The notes: a model not told the origin generated them from the letters alone. A DNA stretch of 64,000 nucleotides from Streptomyces sp. NBC_01298 (GCF_035978755.1 NZ_CP108414.1:3782001-3846000); one strand, 5' to 3'; counted from the stretch's first letter, positions 1-8,442 are shown. Translations and numbers: made by a program.

Positions 1-65
1 TTGCGCTGCGGCGTCTCGTCGGAGTCCGGTGCGTACGGCGGGCGGGGGGCGGCTGCTACGGGCAT
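1..65 (-). CDS. N-terminal fragment of a divergent gene, cut by the window edge
   Basis: An ATG on the minus strand at 65 opens a frame that stays open to the edge and gives about 21 residues rich in Ala and Pro, ending PQR. It is divergent from the pspC-domain gene at 197. In Streptomyces a PspC-domain sensor kinase often lies divergent to a gene like the next one, so this may be its start. That is inference from neighbourhood only, because no domain is visible in the fragment. Confidence 0.4.
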   Translation of the reverse strand, partial: MPVAAAPRPPYAPDSDETPQR

Positions 66-196
66 GTCACCGATGGTCACACGCTCGCGGTGCCCGTGAC
101 ATCAGGGCAGCCCCCCAGTTCTCTCGGGGGGATATCAGGGTTGCGCCAGGGTAGATCCGGATGCCCGTGGCGACCCCGGACCGTCACCATGTACCC

Positions 197-1585
197 ATGA
201 CCGAAGTACACGATTCCCCGCCGCCGGACGCAGGAGCCGGCAGGAGCACGGCCGGCGCGGGCGCCGGCTCCGCTTCGACGCCCGCCGAGCGCCCTCCCCT
301 GCGCCGCGGCAAGCGCGACAAGGTGCTCGCGGGCGTGTGCGGCGGGCTGGGCCGGTACTTCGGTCTCGACCCGGTGATATTCCGGATCGTGCTCGGCGTC
401 CTCGCCGTCACCGGCGGCGTGGGTCTGATCTTCTACGGCTTCGCCTGGCTGCTGCTGCCCCAGGAGGGCGAGGAGGACAGCGAGGCGAAGAAGCTGCTGA
501 CCGGCCGGGTAGAGGGCTCGACGCTGGCAGCGGTGTTCGCCGCGCTGGTGGGCTGCGCCCTGTTCCTGTCGATGCTGGACAACGGCGGGCTGGCGGTCTT
601 CTCCGTCCTGGCCGTCCTCGCGCTGGGAGCCGCGGCCCACTGGTCGCAGCGGCGGCGGAGCGGATCCGGCGGGGCGCCCGAGGAGAAGGCGGCGCCGGGC
701 GCCGAGTTCGTGTACCCGGCGGCCACCCGGACCGGGCACCGCACGGCGCACAGTCCGGCGCCTCCCGAGACCCAGGCGCCGCCCGCGCCCGGCGGCCCGT
801 CCTGGTGGCGGGATCCGCTGGTCAAGGACGGCACCACGGGGCCGGTCGGCTCGACCGGGTACCTGTGGGGCCCCGAGGACTCGGTGCCCGCCGGTCCCGG
901 CGGCGGTCCGGCGGCGGCTCCGCCGTCCGGGGAGGACCTCCCCCGGGAGCCCCGCGGCGGCATCGGCGGCCGGGTGTTCGTCCTCGCCGCGCTGGCCGGG
1001 AGCATCGCCACCGCCGCGGTCTGGGAGGGCAGCACCCTGAGCCACGCCCTACAGGTCGGCTTCGCCGCCGGCCTCGCCGTCTTCGGCCTGGGGCTCGCGG
1101 TGAGCTCGGTCAAGGGCCGCACGGGCTTCGGCACCATCCTGCTCTCGGTGATCACGGCCGCCCTGCTGGCCGCGTCGGTCGCGCTGCCCAAGGACATCAG
1201 TACCGACTGGCGCGTCGTGGACTGGCATCCGACCGCGGTGGCCGAGGTGGCCCCGGTCTACGAGGCGGGTACCGGGCTCGCCACCTTGGACCTCAGCCAC
1301 GTGGACGTGCCCAAGGGCACCACCGTGCCCGTCCGCGCCTCCATCGACGCCGGCCGGCTGCGGGTGATCCTCCCGAGGGAGGTCACCGCGAGGACGGAGG
1401 CGACGGTCAGGCTGGGCGACATCCAGATGCCCGGCGACACCAGCGAGGACATACGCGTGCGCGACCGCACCGAGACCCGGGAGGCGACGCTGCCCCCCGC
1501 CTCGGGCACCCAGGCCGGCGGCACGATCGAGCTGCACCTCAGCGCGGGTGTGGGACAGGTGGAGGTAACCCGTGCGGCGTCATGA
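197..1585 (+). CDS. PspC-domain membrane protein
   Basis: Envelope-stress type membrane protein. Residues about 35-95 form a PspC domain: a basic stretch, then LAGVCGGLGRYFGLDPVIFR, then a hydrophobic segment ending LLLPQE. Further hydrophobic segments follow near residues 110-150, and two close together at about 255-345. The last about 110 residues are a beta-rich tail resembling the adhesin-like tails of PspC and LiaF-type proteins. The ATG at 197 was preferred to one at 161 because the family's acidic, Pro-rich N-terminus begins there. It overlaps the next gene by 14 nt, so the two are probably co-translated. In the PspC family this domain senses or transmits envelope stress. The exact partner is unknown, though a PspC-domain kinase may lie divergently upstream. 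Confidence 0.8.
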   Translation: MTEVHDSPPPDAGAGRSTAGAGAGSASTPAERPPLRRGKRDKVLAGVCGGLGRYFGLDPVIFRIVLGVLAVTGGVGLIFYGFAWLLLPQEGEEDSEAKKLLTGRVEGSTLAAVFAALVGCALFLSMLDNGGLAVFSVLAVLALGAAAHWSQRRRSGSGGAPEEKAAPGAEFVYPAATRTGHRTAHSPAPPETQAPPAPGGPSWWRDPLVKDGTTGPVGSTGYLWGPEDSVPAGPGGGPAAAPPSGEDLPREPRGGIGGRVFVLAALAGSIATAAVWEGSTLSHALQVGFAAGLAVFGLGLAVSSVKGRTGFGTILLSVITAALLAASVALPKDISTDWRVVDWHPTAVAEVAPVYEAGTGLATLDLSHVDVPKGTTVPVRASIDAGRLRVILPREVTARTEATVRLGDIQMPGDTSEDIRVRDRTETREATLPPASGTQAGGTIELHLSAGVGQVEVTRAAS

Positions 1586-1805
1586 GTTCCAGCCGGGACG
1601 GCTGATCGCGGGACTGGTCCTGATGGCGGCCGGGGTCCTCTATCTCCTCGGCGCGGCGGGCGAGGCGGATCCGCCCTGGTTCCTCGTCCTCATGATGACC
1701 GCCGGCGGCCTCGCCTTCGCCGCCGTCACCGGACTGGTGACCTACGCCGTGCGCCGCGACCGGCGCGAGCGGATCGGGGAGACCCGCGGGTCCGGCGGGA
1801 GGTGA
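1572..1805 (+). CDS. Small two-segment membrane protein
   Basis: A 77-residue protein starting at a GTG inside the end of the PspC gene. Two hydrophobic segments (about residues 10-27 and 35-58) are followed by a strongly basic cytoplasmic tail with several Arg. No family motif is recognised. The overlap with the upstream gene suggests translational coupling and a shared role at the membrane. Small membrane partners of this kind are common beside PspC genes in Streptomyces, but the function is unknown. Confidence 0.7.
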   Translation: MRRHEFQPGRLIAGLVLMAAGVLYLLGAAGEADPPWFLVLMMTAGGLAFAAVTGLVTYAVRRDRRERIGETRGSGGR

Positions 1806-1869
1806 TGTCACGCCCATCATGACAGGTCAGAGGGTGTTTTCGTAGGACGAAGGGCACAGGCGAACAGCC

Positions 1870-1899
1870 TTGTCCGGCTCCCTGCGCCGCCCCCAGACT
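1870..1899 (+). promoter_or_regulatory. Possible leaderless promoter of the 1907 gene
   Basis: TTGTCC (1870-1875) and CAGACT (1894-1899) are separated by 18 bp. The predicted start of transcription falls at or next to the ATG at 1907, and no Shine-Dalgarno sequence precedes that ATG. This fits a leaderless transcript but rests on the pattern alone. Confidence 0.35.
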
Positions 1900-1906
1900 C
1901 TCCGTC

Positions 1907-3187
1907 ATGGATCACTCGGGGAAAGTCGATCAGGACGACATCGTGCGGGCACGCAACGTGCTGCTCTCGTCGGGACGCCTCTCCCCGCGGGACAAGGTGG
2001 ACGCCTACCGGGTGCTCGCCCAGGTCAGCCCCGCCGCCTACCTGCCCCTCCTGGCCCGGGCTTTGCAGGACCTGAGTCACGAGGGCGGCAGAACGCATCC
2101 GGCCGCCCTCACGCTGTGCGAGGAGGCGGTGGCCGCGGCGCGGGCCATCGATCCGGCCGAGCCCGCCCGCGCGGACCACCTCTACGAGGCCCTCGACACG
2201 TGCCAGCGCGAGCTGTACCGCGCGGGCCGGCGCGCCGAAGGGCTCGCCCTGCGCGCCGAAATGCTCGCCATCGGCCGCGCGCGGGCGGAACTGGCCGGGG
2301 AACCCGTGGTCGCGGGGCTGAACACGTGGGCGGCCGGTCTTTCCGAGGAGGGCCGGTATGCCGAGGCGGCCGATGCCATGACCGAGCTGGTCACGGTGCT
2401 CCTGCCCGACGGGTCCCGCAGTGGGGCTCTCGCCTGGTCCCTCCTGGAGTGGATCGCCGTCCTCCACGAGGCCGGCCGGTCCGGCGAAGCCCTCGACGCG
2501 TTCGAGACCCTCGTCGGCGTGCAGGCCGCCGAAGCGGCGGGAAACGACCGCGACCGGATGATCTCCCGGCTCCACACGCTCATCGGGTACGCACGGATGC
2601 TCGACGCCCACGGTCGGGACGAACGGGCGGGCCTCGTGAGGGAAGAGGCACTCGCCCTGCTCACGGAGCTGGCCCTCCGCGGTGCGCGGTACTCCGGGGG
2701 CGGCTACGAAGTGTCGTTCTGGGCGGTGCTGTTGTCCTTGCCCGGCGCCGGAAGCGACCGGCCCGCGCCCGGTGAGCCGCGTCCTCCCTCGGGCACGGAT
2801 CCCATGTACTGGTCGCCCGACACCAAGCAGCGCTACTTCGACAGCCGTCACGCCCTGCGCGAAGAGGTGGACGCCCTCGCCGCGCGGGCCACCGACGACC
2901 CGGACCGGCACCTGGCGGAACTGGTCCGGCTGCACCGGGTCCTCACCGTCCGCTCCACCGTCTACTGGCGGTACCGGACCCATCTGTTCGCGGAGCAGGT
3001 GCGCCCCCTCTTCGACGAAGGGGTGGAGCTGGCCCGCCGGCTGTCCCCGCACGACCCGGCGGCCGGAACCCGGACGCTGGCCGGCAGCCTGATCGACCGG
3101 TCGGCCTTCCACGTCGCCGTCGGCGAGTTGGGTCCCGCCCTGGAGGACTTCCGCGAGGCACTGGGCCACCCGGGAGCGGCGAACTGA
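1907..3187 (+). CDS. Helical repeat (TPR-like) soluble protein, function unknown
   Basis: A 426-residue soluble protein without signal peptide or membrane segment. It is dominated by amphipathic helices with repeated Ala/Leu/Glu patterns (for example EGRYAEAADAMTELVTVLLP and AGRSGEALDAFETLVGV), typical of tetratricopeptide-like solenoids used for protein contacts. No catalytic motif was found. It is transcribed alone, with no Shine-Dalgarno before the ATG and a plausible leaderless promoter just upstream. The neighbours give no clear functional clue. Many Streptomyces genomes carry such proteins as stand-alone hypothetical genes. Confidence 0.7.
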   Translation: MDHSGKVDQDDIVRARNVLLSSGRLSPRDKVDAYRVLAQVSPAAYLPLLARALQDLSHEGGRTHPAALTLCEEAVAAARAIDPAEPARADHLYEALDTCQRELYRAGRRAEGLALRAEMLAIGRARAELAGEPVVAGLNTWAAGLSEEGRYAEAADAMTELVTVLLPDGSRSGALAWSLLEWIAVLHEAGRSGEALDAFETLVGVQAAEAAGNDRDRMISRLHTLIGYARMLDAHGRDERAGLVREEALALLTELALRGARYSGGGYEVSFWAVLLSLPGAGSDRPAPGEPRPPSGTDPMYWSPDTKQRYFDSRHALREEVDALAARATDDPDRHLAELVRLHRVLTVRSTVYWRYRTHLFAEQVRPLFDEGVELARRLSPHDPAAGTRTLAGSLIDRSAFHVAVGELGPALEDFREALGHPGAAN

Positions 3188-3201
3188 CCGGACCGCTCCC
3201 C

Positions 3202-3729
3202 TCAGGCGGTGGCCCTCCGCTTGCCCCTGATCAGGGCGTCCAGTGACCACAGGGGCGCCCCGGCGAGGATCAGCGGGGTCCAGGCCAGCAGGTAGATCAG
3301 GTCGTTGCCGTAGTAGTACGGGGTCACCGCCCAGGACACGGTGAGCCACAGGCTGAGCGAGATCAGCGCCCCGCCGACGGACGCGATCCGGGTCAGCAGC
3401 CCGGCCAGGACCCCCAGGCCGACCAGGAGCTCCCCGATGGCCAGGGCCACGGCGAAGCCGACGGGTGCCTTCAGGGCCAGGTCCACCATGGCCGGGATCG
3501 CCGAGGTGTCGCGCACCCCGTGCATCAGTTCGCCGATGGAGCCGCCGCCGGTGGCGGAGAGGAACGCCGAGTCGGTCAGCTTGTCCAGGCCCGCGTAGAC
3601 GAAGGTCACGCCGAGGAAGATCCGCAGGGGCAGGAGGGCGTGGCGGGCGGCGCGTTCGCGCAGACCGTGCGGGCCGCTCGGTCCGGTGGGTGCGTCAGGG
3701 GCGCCGGAGGGGACGTCAGTTCGGGTCAC
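3202..3729 (-). CDS. DoxX-family membrane protein
   Basis: A 175-residue integral membrane protein with four hydrophobic segments after a 25-residue hydrophilic N-terminus. The opening LPLRIFLGVTFVYAGLDKL is the classic DoxX start: an Arg in the first helix, then a Gly/Asp/Lys turn. DoxX proteins are four-helix membrane proteins linked to redox or respiratory complexes and oxidative-stress protection, and the substrate here is unknown. It lies 18 nt downstream of the 3748-5004 gene on the same strand, so the two may be co-transcribed. Confidence 0.8.
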   Translation of the reverse strand: MTRTDVPSGAPDAPTGPSGPHGLRERAARHALLPLRIFLGVTFVYAGLDKLTDSAFLSATGGGSIGELMHGVRDTSAIPAMVDLALKAPVGFAVALAIGELLVGLGVLAGLLTRIASVGGALISLSLWLTVSWAVTPYYYGNDLIYLLAWTPLILAGAPLWSLDALIRGKRRATA

Positions 3730-3747
3730 GCGTCATGTGTACCCGCT

Positions 3748-5004
3748 TCACTCCGCCACGTCGATGGTGCACCGGTTTGATTCCACCCCCGCGGCGGTGA
3801 CGACCTGGATCTCGATCCGCCCCGGCTCCACTTCCGCCGGGACCGGCACGGTCAGTACGGCGTCGGACGGGTTGGTGAAACCGCCCGCCACCGGGACCAG
3901 CGGTACGTGCACATGGACCGCGCCCACCCGGACCACAAGCCGGGCCAGCATCTCCGGCGTCTGGGCCCCCGGCGGGACGAAGCCCACTCCGCGGATCTCG
4001 ATGTCGTCCCCGGGGCGGATCGCCGCGTCCAGATCCCCGGGCTCGCGTCCGCGCACCACCGACAGGACCAGCGGGCGGCTGCCCTCCGCGTACTTCGCCG
4101 CCAGGTACACGGCCGCCGACAGCGCCACCAGCAGCGCCAGCGCCCACGGCAGCGCCGGCAGCCGGTCCGGGAACCGGGCCAGCGAGACCCCCGCGAAGGC
4201 CAGCACCACCGTGGAGACCAGCACGTACTGGGCGTCCGGGAAGGAGCCCCGGCCCGCGTCGTCCGTCAGCAGGTCCGCCCCGGTCGGGCGGTCCGCCGGC
4301 AGCTTCTGCAGCCGCTGTCCCATGATCCGTACGGAGACCACCCGGCGCACCAGCACCGCGACGCCCGAGGTCAGCCCGAGCACCGCCAGCAGCGGCAGCG
4401 CCCGGTCGAAGGCGAGACCCTCGTACAGCGCCTGGCGCTCGGGTCCCGGCGAGGAGGCCGCGAGCCGCAGCGCGGGCAGCAGCGTCGCGAAGGCGGTGAG
4501 CACCAGCCAGGCGCTCGGCACCACCTTCGAGGTGGACAGCCGGTTGTCCTCGCCGACCAGCGGGGCCAGCAGACCGCCCCGGATCGTCTGCGCGCGGGCC
4601 GCCACCGTCAGCAGCGCGGCCAGTACGAGCGCGGCCAGCAGCCCGGCGGTGCGCGTCGTGGACCAGCCGGTGCCGAGCGCGGTGCCGACCTGGACCAGGA
4701 GCAGCACCCCCGCGGCGATCCACACGGCGAGGACGGCCCGCCGGGAGAACAGGTAGAGCCAGGAGCTGCCCGCCTCCCGGCCCCGGTCGGCGACCGTCCG
4801 GGCCGACAGGGTCAGCTCGTCGGAGACCCACTGTCGGGAGGCCCCGAGGGAGTGCGCCACGGCGTCCGGCACTCCGTGCCCGGAGGCGAACTCGTCGCGC
4901 TTCTCCAGGAACGCCGCCACGGCGCGGCGGTGCCCCTCTCGTGTGCAGTCCTCGCAGGCACAAGCCGCGGTATGGGTGCTTCTGGACATCTCTTGGACAG
5001 CCAC
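3748..5004 (-). CDS. Multi-pass membrane protein with CxCxxC N-terminus
   Basis: A 418-residue protein of unknown function. The N-terminus carries ACACEDC, a CxCxxC pattern able to bind a metal or iron-sulfur centre, followed by a helical soluble segment. About seven hydrophobic segments span residues 85-300. The last about 110 residues are a soluble beta-rich domain resembling an IPT/TIG or other immunoglobulin-like fold, probably at the membrane surface. The GTG at 5004 has a GAGAGGCGG purine stretch before it and was preferred to the ATG at 4989, which has almost none. Probably co-transcribed with the DoxX gene. Confidence 0.65.
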   Translation of the reverse strand: MAVQEMSRSTHTAACACEDCTREGHRRAVAAFLEKRDEFASGHGVPDAVAHSLGASRQWVSDELTLSARTVADRGREAGSSWLYLFSRRAVLAVWIAAGVLLLVQVGTALGTGWSTTRTAGLLAALVLAALLTVAARAQTIRGGLLAPLVGEDNRLSTSKVVPSAWLVLTAFATLLPALRLAASSPGPERQALYEGLAFDRALPLLAVLGLTSGVAVLVRRVVSVRIMGQRLQKLPADRPTGADLLTDDAGRGSFPDAQYVLVSTVVLAFAGVSLARFPDRLPALPWALALLVALSAAVYLAAKYAEGSRPLVLSVVRGREPGDLDAAIRPGDDIEIRGVGFVPPGAQTPEMLARLVVRVGAVHVHVPLVPVAGGFTNPSDAVLTVPVPAEVEPGRIEIQVVTAAGVESNRCTIDVAE

Positions 5005-5106
5005 GAACGTGCCGCCTCTCTGAACTCCGGTGCGATGCCAGCGAATTGTGCACCACTGCGGCAGTGTTCCGGATTGCGCACGATGTCAGAGCAGGTGATT
5101 AACCGT

Positions 5107-5916
5107 TCATGATGTTGACGCACCCGCTCCGGCGGCCTCCAGCAGCGGCTGGCAGTTCGCCCAGGCCGCGAGATCGGATCCGAACCGTTCCCTGGTCGCG
5201 AGCGCGCTGTGATGGCTGATGAGCACCGCCTTTCCGGCCGCCCGCGCGATCAGCTGGACCTGCGCGGCCCGCTCCGCCGCGATGAACCACCACGCGGCGG
5301 CCTCCACCGAGTCACCGACCGTCAGCAGGCCGAGGTTCCGCAGGACCAGAGCCTTGTAGGGGCCGAGCGCGGTCGCGATCCGCTCGGGGTCCCCACCGCC
5401 CGCGGCCCCGCCGCCCAAGGCCCCACCGCCCGAAAACTCGTCGAGCAGCGCGTGGTCCTCGTAGAAGGCGCAGGCCTCCTGGGTGACGGGGGCGAGCAGT
5501 TCGCCGAGCGCGGCGAGCGCCCGGCCGTACGGGGCCTGCGTGCGCACGACGGCCACCACGCGGGGCCGGGCCCGGTGGACGGCCGCGTGCACGGCGAAGG
5601 CCAGCTGGTTGACCCTGCGCCCGCCCTGCCTGACCCGCCCCTCCCCGTCGACGAGCAGCAGGTCCTCGGGGCCGATCGAGGCGAAGGCCCGGCCGAAGGG
5701 GTTCACCCAGTAGCAGTCCTCGAACTCCGGGTCCCGGGCGCTGACGTGCCCGCCCACCCCGTCCTCGTAGCCGAGCCGCCCCAGCAGCCGCAGCACCCCG
5801 GCGAGCCGCTCCTTGCGGTGCGCGCGCTCCTCCTCGGCGGTGGCGAACACCGGCGGCATCTCGAAGCCCAACCGCTCGACGGGCACGGGTGCGGGTGCGG
5901 GCAGTCGCTCGGTCAT
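5107..5916 (-). CDS. Class II aldolase/adducin-like protein lacking the metal ligands
   Basis: A 269-residue member of the class II aldolase/adducin fold. It starts at ATG 5916 behind GAAGGAGGGG. Family features are kept: GGHVSARDPE near the N-terminus, NQLAFAVHAAVH, and a C-terminal helix ending in a Gln/Leu-rich stretch. The three zinc-binding histidines of active members are not. The usual HTH before PYG reads RTQ in VVRTQAPYGRAL, and the usual RNHGLL reads RNLGLLTVG. A Gly/Ala-rich insert (GGGALGGGAAGGG) sits between them. This predicts loss of zinc-dependent aldol chemistry, so the protein may be a binding or structural homologue. The gene stands alone, with a terminator further upstream on its 5' side belonging to guaA. 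Confidence 0.8.
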   Translation of the reverse strand: MTERLPAPAPVPVERLGFEMPPVFATAEEERAHRKERLAGVLRLLGRLGYEDGVGGHVSARDPEFEDCYWVNPFGRAFASIGPEDLLLVDGEGRVRQGGRRVNQLAFAVHAAVHRARPRVVAVVRTQAPYGRALAALGELLAPVTQEACAFYEDHALLDEFSGGGALGGGAAGGGDPERIATALGPYKALVLRNLGLLTVGDSVEAAAWWFIAAERAAQVQLIARAAGKAVLISHHSALATRERFGSDLAAWANCQPLLEAAGAGASTS

Positions 5917-5977
5917 GGCCCCTCCTTCAAGGTCGCGGCGCAAAGTACCGGCGACCGGGCGAAGAGGCCATACACGC

Positions 5978-6018
5978 GACGAGGCCGCCGCTCCCTGGGC
6001 GGGAGCGGCGGCCTCGTC
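5978..6018 (-). terminator. guaA terminator
   Basis: An 18-bp perfect inverted repeat (arms 5978-5995 and 6001-6018, 5-nt loop) begins 22 nt beyond the guaA stop codon. No U-tract follows, which is normal for Streptomyces terminators. Confidence 0.75.
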
Positions 6019-6040
6019 ACCTACGTGCGGGCGGGTGGGA

Positions 6041-7627
6041 CTACTCCCACTCGATGGTGCCCGGGGGCTTGCTCGTGCAGTCCAGGACCACGCGGTTGAC
6101 GTCCGGCACCTCGTTGGTGATGCGGGTGGAGATCCGCGCGAGCACCTCGTACGGCATGCGCGTCCAGTCCGCGGTCATCGCGTCCTCGGAGGAGACGGGG
6201 CGCAGCACGATCGGGTGGCCGTAGGTACGGCCGTCACCCTGGACGCCGACGCTGCGGACATCGGCCAGCAGGACGACCGGGCACTGCCAGATCTCGCGGT
6301 CCAGGCCGGCCGCCGTGAGCTCGTGGCGGGCGATGGCGTCGGCCTCGCGGAGCAGGTCCAGACGCTCCTTGGTGACCTCGCCGACGATGCGGATGCCGAG
6401 GCCGGGGCCGGGGAACGGCTGGCGCTGGACGATCTCGGCGGGCAGGCCGAGCTCCTGGCCGACCATCCGGACCTCGTCCTTGAACAGCTGGCGCAGCGGC
6501 TCGACGAGCTCGAACTCGATGTCGTCGGGGAGCCCGCCCACGTTGTGGTGGGACTTGATGTTGGCGGTGCCGGTGCCGCCGCCGGATTCGACGACGTCCG
6601 GGTACAGGGTGCCCTGGACCAGGAAGGCCACCGCCGGGCCGTCCTCCTGGAGGATCTCCAGCTGCGCCGCCTCGAAGACGCGGATGAACTCGCGGCCGAT
6701 GATCTTGCGCTTGGTCTCCGGGTCGGAGACGCCGGCCAGCGCGTTCAGGAACCGCTCCTGGGCGTCGACGACCTTCAGCTGCACGCCGGTGGCGGCGACG
6801 AAGTCCTTCTCGACCTGCTCGGTCTCGCCCTTGCGCATCAGACCGTGGTCCACGTACACGCAGGTGAGCTGGGAGCCGATGGCCTTCTGCACGAGGGCCG
6901 CGGCGACCGCGGAGTCCACGCCGCCGGACAGGCCGCAGATGGCGCGCTTGTCGCCGACCTGCTCGCGGATGAGGGCGACCTGCTCCTCGACGATGTTGCC
7001 GGGGGTCCAGGTGGGCTGGAGGCCCGCGCCGCGGTAGAGGAAGTGCTCCAGGATCTGCTGGCCGTGCGTGGAGTGCATCACCTCGGGGTGGTACTGCACG
7101 CCGTAGAGCTTCTTCTCGTCGTTCTCGAAGGCCGCGACCGGGACGACGTCGGTGGACGCGGTGACGGTGAAGCCCTCGGGAGCGGCGGAGCAGGCGTCGC
7201 CGTGGGACATCCACACCGACTGGTTCTCGGGGGTGCCCTCGAAGAGGGTGGATCCGGCCTTGGAGACGGCCAGCGGGGTACGGCCGTACTCGCGCGAGCC
7301 GGTGTTGTCGACGGTGCCGCCGAGGGTGACCGCCATGAGCTGGAAGCCGTAGCACATGCCGAAGACGGGGACGCCGGCCTCGAAGATCGCGCCGTCGAGC
7401 TGGGGGGCGCCCTCCTCGTACACGGAGGACGGGCCACCGGAGAGGATGATCGCCTTCGGGTTCTTGGCGAGCATCTCGGCCACGGGCATCGTGCTGGGCA
7501 CGACCTCGGAGTAGACCCGTGCCTCGCGGACGCGGCGGGCGATCAGCTGCGCGTACTGGGCGCCGAAGTCGACGACGAGAACCGTGTCCGGGGCGCTGTC
7601 GTGGGTGGCGAGGGTGGCTTCTGGCAC
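6041..7627 (-). CDS. guaA: GMP synthase (glutamine-hydrolysing)
   Basis: Converts XMP to GMP using ATP and ammonia from glutamine, the last step of GMP synthesis in the cytoplasm. The 528-residue length is usual. The N-terminal class I glutamine amidotransferase domain has its catalytic Cys at about 92 in [10 protein letters not shown] and the His/Glu pair in YHPEV. The ATP-pyrophosphatase domain has the P-loop LSGGVDSAV. The C-terminal dimerisation domain ends in KPPGTIEWE. The GTG start at 7627 is preceded by GGAAGG. guaB and guaB3, which supply XMP, lie about 19 kb away in the same window. The upstream region is shared with the divergent chorismate mutase leader. Confidence 0.97.
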   Translation of the reverse strand: MPEATLATHDSAPDTVLVVDFGAQYAQLIARRVREARVYSEVVPSTMPVAEMLAKNPKAIILSGGPSSVYEEGAPQLDGAIFEAGVPVFGMCYGFQLMAVTLGGTVDNTGSREYGRTPLAVSKAGSTLFEGTPENQSVWMSHGDACSAAPEGFTVTASTDVVPVAAFENDEKKLYGVQYHPEVMHSTHGQQILEHFLYRGAGLQPTWTPGNIVEEQVALIREQVGDKRAICGLSGGVDSAVAAALVQKAIGSQLTCVYVDHGLMRKGETEQVEKDFVAATGVQLKVVDAQERFLNALAGVSDPETKRKIIGREFIRVFEAAQLEILQEDGPAVAFLVQGTLYPDVVESGGGTGTANIKSHHNVGGLPDDIEFELVEPLRQLFKDEVRMVGQELGLPAEIVQRQPFPGPGLGIRIVGEVTKERLDLLREADAIARHELTAAGLDREIWQCPVVLLADVRSVGVQGDGRTYGHPIVLRPVSSEDAMTADWTRMPYEVLARISTRITNEVPDVNRVVLDCTSKPPGTIEWE

Positions 7628-7715
7628 GGGGCAGGCCTTCCGGCGGAAGAGGGGGTTGTTTTGTCGATTCTAACGGGGGACGGATACCCCTCTTCGTCTC
7701 AGTCTCCGAACCGGC

Positions 7716-7745
7716 TTGGCACGGAGCGGGACAGAGGGTCATAAT
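7716..7745 (+). promoter_or_regulatory. Promoter of the chorismate mutase leader transcript
   Basis: TTGGCA (7716-7721) and CATAAT (7740-7745) are separated by 18 bp, close to the housekeeping sigma consensus. Only six bases separate the -10 box from the ATG at 7752, so the transcript would begin at or next to that ATG without a leader. Confidence 0.65.
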
Positions 7746-7751
7746 CCCTCC

Positions 7752-7820
7752 ATGCGCAAGCAGCTGAGCTTCCTCTTTACCTATGGCACCGGCCGGTCCG
7801 GTCGCCATGGGTCATCGTGA
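7752..7820 (+). CDS. Putative Phe/Tyr leader peptide of the chorismate mutase gene
   Basis: A 22-codon open frame, MRKQLSFLFTYGTGRSGRHG plus two Ser, begins six bases after a good -10 box, so it looks leaderless. Codons 7, 9 and 11 are Phe, Phe and Tyr, end products of the pathway of the downstream gene. The stop codon is followed after 24 nt by a strong terminator hairpin and then by chorismate mutase. This is the arrangement of a transcription attenuator whose leader translation senses charged tRNA-Phe or tRNA-Tyr. Regulation has not been shown here and is inferred from layout. Confidence 0.55.
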   Translation: MRKQLSFLFTYGTGRSGRHGSS

Positions 7821-7844
7821 TGCTCGCTTGAGCCACTGACTTCC

Positions 7845-7880
7845 CAGAGCGCCCCGGTCCGACAGGACCGGGGCGCTCTG
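7845..7880 (+). terminator. Terminator hairpin in the chorismate mutase leader (possible attenuator)
   Basis: A 16-bp perfect inverted repeat (7845-7860 and 7865-7880) with a GACA loop. The 3' arm contains GGACCGG (7865-7871). This could instead pair with CCGGTCC at 7793-7799 inside the leader peptide, giving a possible antiterminator. No U-tract follows. Confidence 0.6.
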
Positions 7881-7923
7881 GCGTTCCCGCTCCGGTCGGA
7901 CCCTCACCCACAGGAGACCGACC

Positions 7924-8217
7924 ATGAGCACGACCACGATCGCCGCGCACGGCGCCACCACCGCCACCACCACCCCCGAGCAGCTGATCGCCGGATCCCG
8001 CGAGCGGATCGACGCCATCGACGACCGGATCATCGGCCTGATCCAGGAACGGATGGCCGTCTCGACCGTCATCCAGGAGGCCCGGATCGGTTCGGGCGGG
8101 CGCCGGGTGCACCTGTCGCGGGAGATGGAGGTCCTGACCCACTGGAGCGACGCACTCGGCAAGCCCGGCACCACGCTCGCGATGACCTTGCTGGAGCTGT
8201 GCCGCGGCCGGGTCTGA
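7924..8217 (+). CDS. Chorismate mutase, AroQ-delta type
   Basis: Converts chorismate to prephenate, committing it to phenylalanine and tyrosine synthesis in the cytoplasm. The 97-residue all-helical protein matches the short AroQ-delta subclass typical of actinobacteria. Helix 1 has SRERIDAIDDRIIGLIQERM, followed by the loop SGGRRVHLSREMEV and the tail LLELCRGRV. AroQ-delta enzymes of mycobacteria are weak alone and are activated by complex formation with DAHP synthase, and the same is likely here. ATG 7924 has AGGAG a few bases upstream. Expression is probably controlled by the upstream leader peptide and hairpin. Confidence 0.88.
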   Translation: MSTTTIAAHGATTATTTPEQLIAGSRERIDAIDDRIIGLIQERMAVSTVIQEARIGSGGRRVHLSREMEVLTHWSDALGKPGTTLAMTLLELCRGRV

Positions 8218-8442
8218 CCCTCGGCGCGACGCCCGTGACGCCTGTTCGTCACCCGTCCGGACCGTGACCGGCCCCACGGCCCTTCGTTGATGCCGATGAC
8301 CGTGCCAGCCAGGTGCGGACCGCAGCACCACGCGTGGATCCGCTGGAGCGATGAGACGTACCCCTGCGGGGCGTGCGTCGTGGGACCTCGCTCCTTCTAT
8401 GTGACCGGACGGCAGGGGACAGCAGCCCGGTCACCACACAAA
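8218..8442 (+). other. Non-coding interval with a short coding-like tract (8287-8412)
   Basis: No full gene is supported between chorismate mutase and the next terminator. An ATG at 8287 opens a frame whose first about 40 codons show coding-like GC3 and read CGPQHHAWIRWSDETYPCGA followed by CVVGPRSFYVTG. The pattern then decays and the frame runs without a natural stop into the antisense of the next gene. It may be a decayed gene remnant or chance. No Shine-Dalgarno or promoter was seen. Confidence 0.25.

Noticed and set aside
5813..7744. Plus-strand open frame of 643 codons over guaA
   Set aside because: Antisense shadow of guaA and the aldolase 5' end. The codon pattern belongs to the minus strand and guaA motifs are unambiguous.
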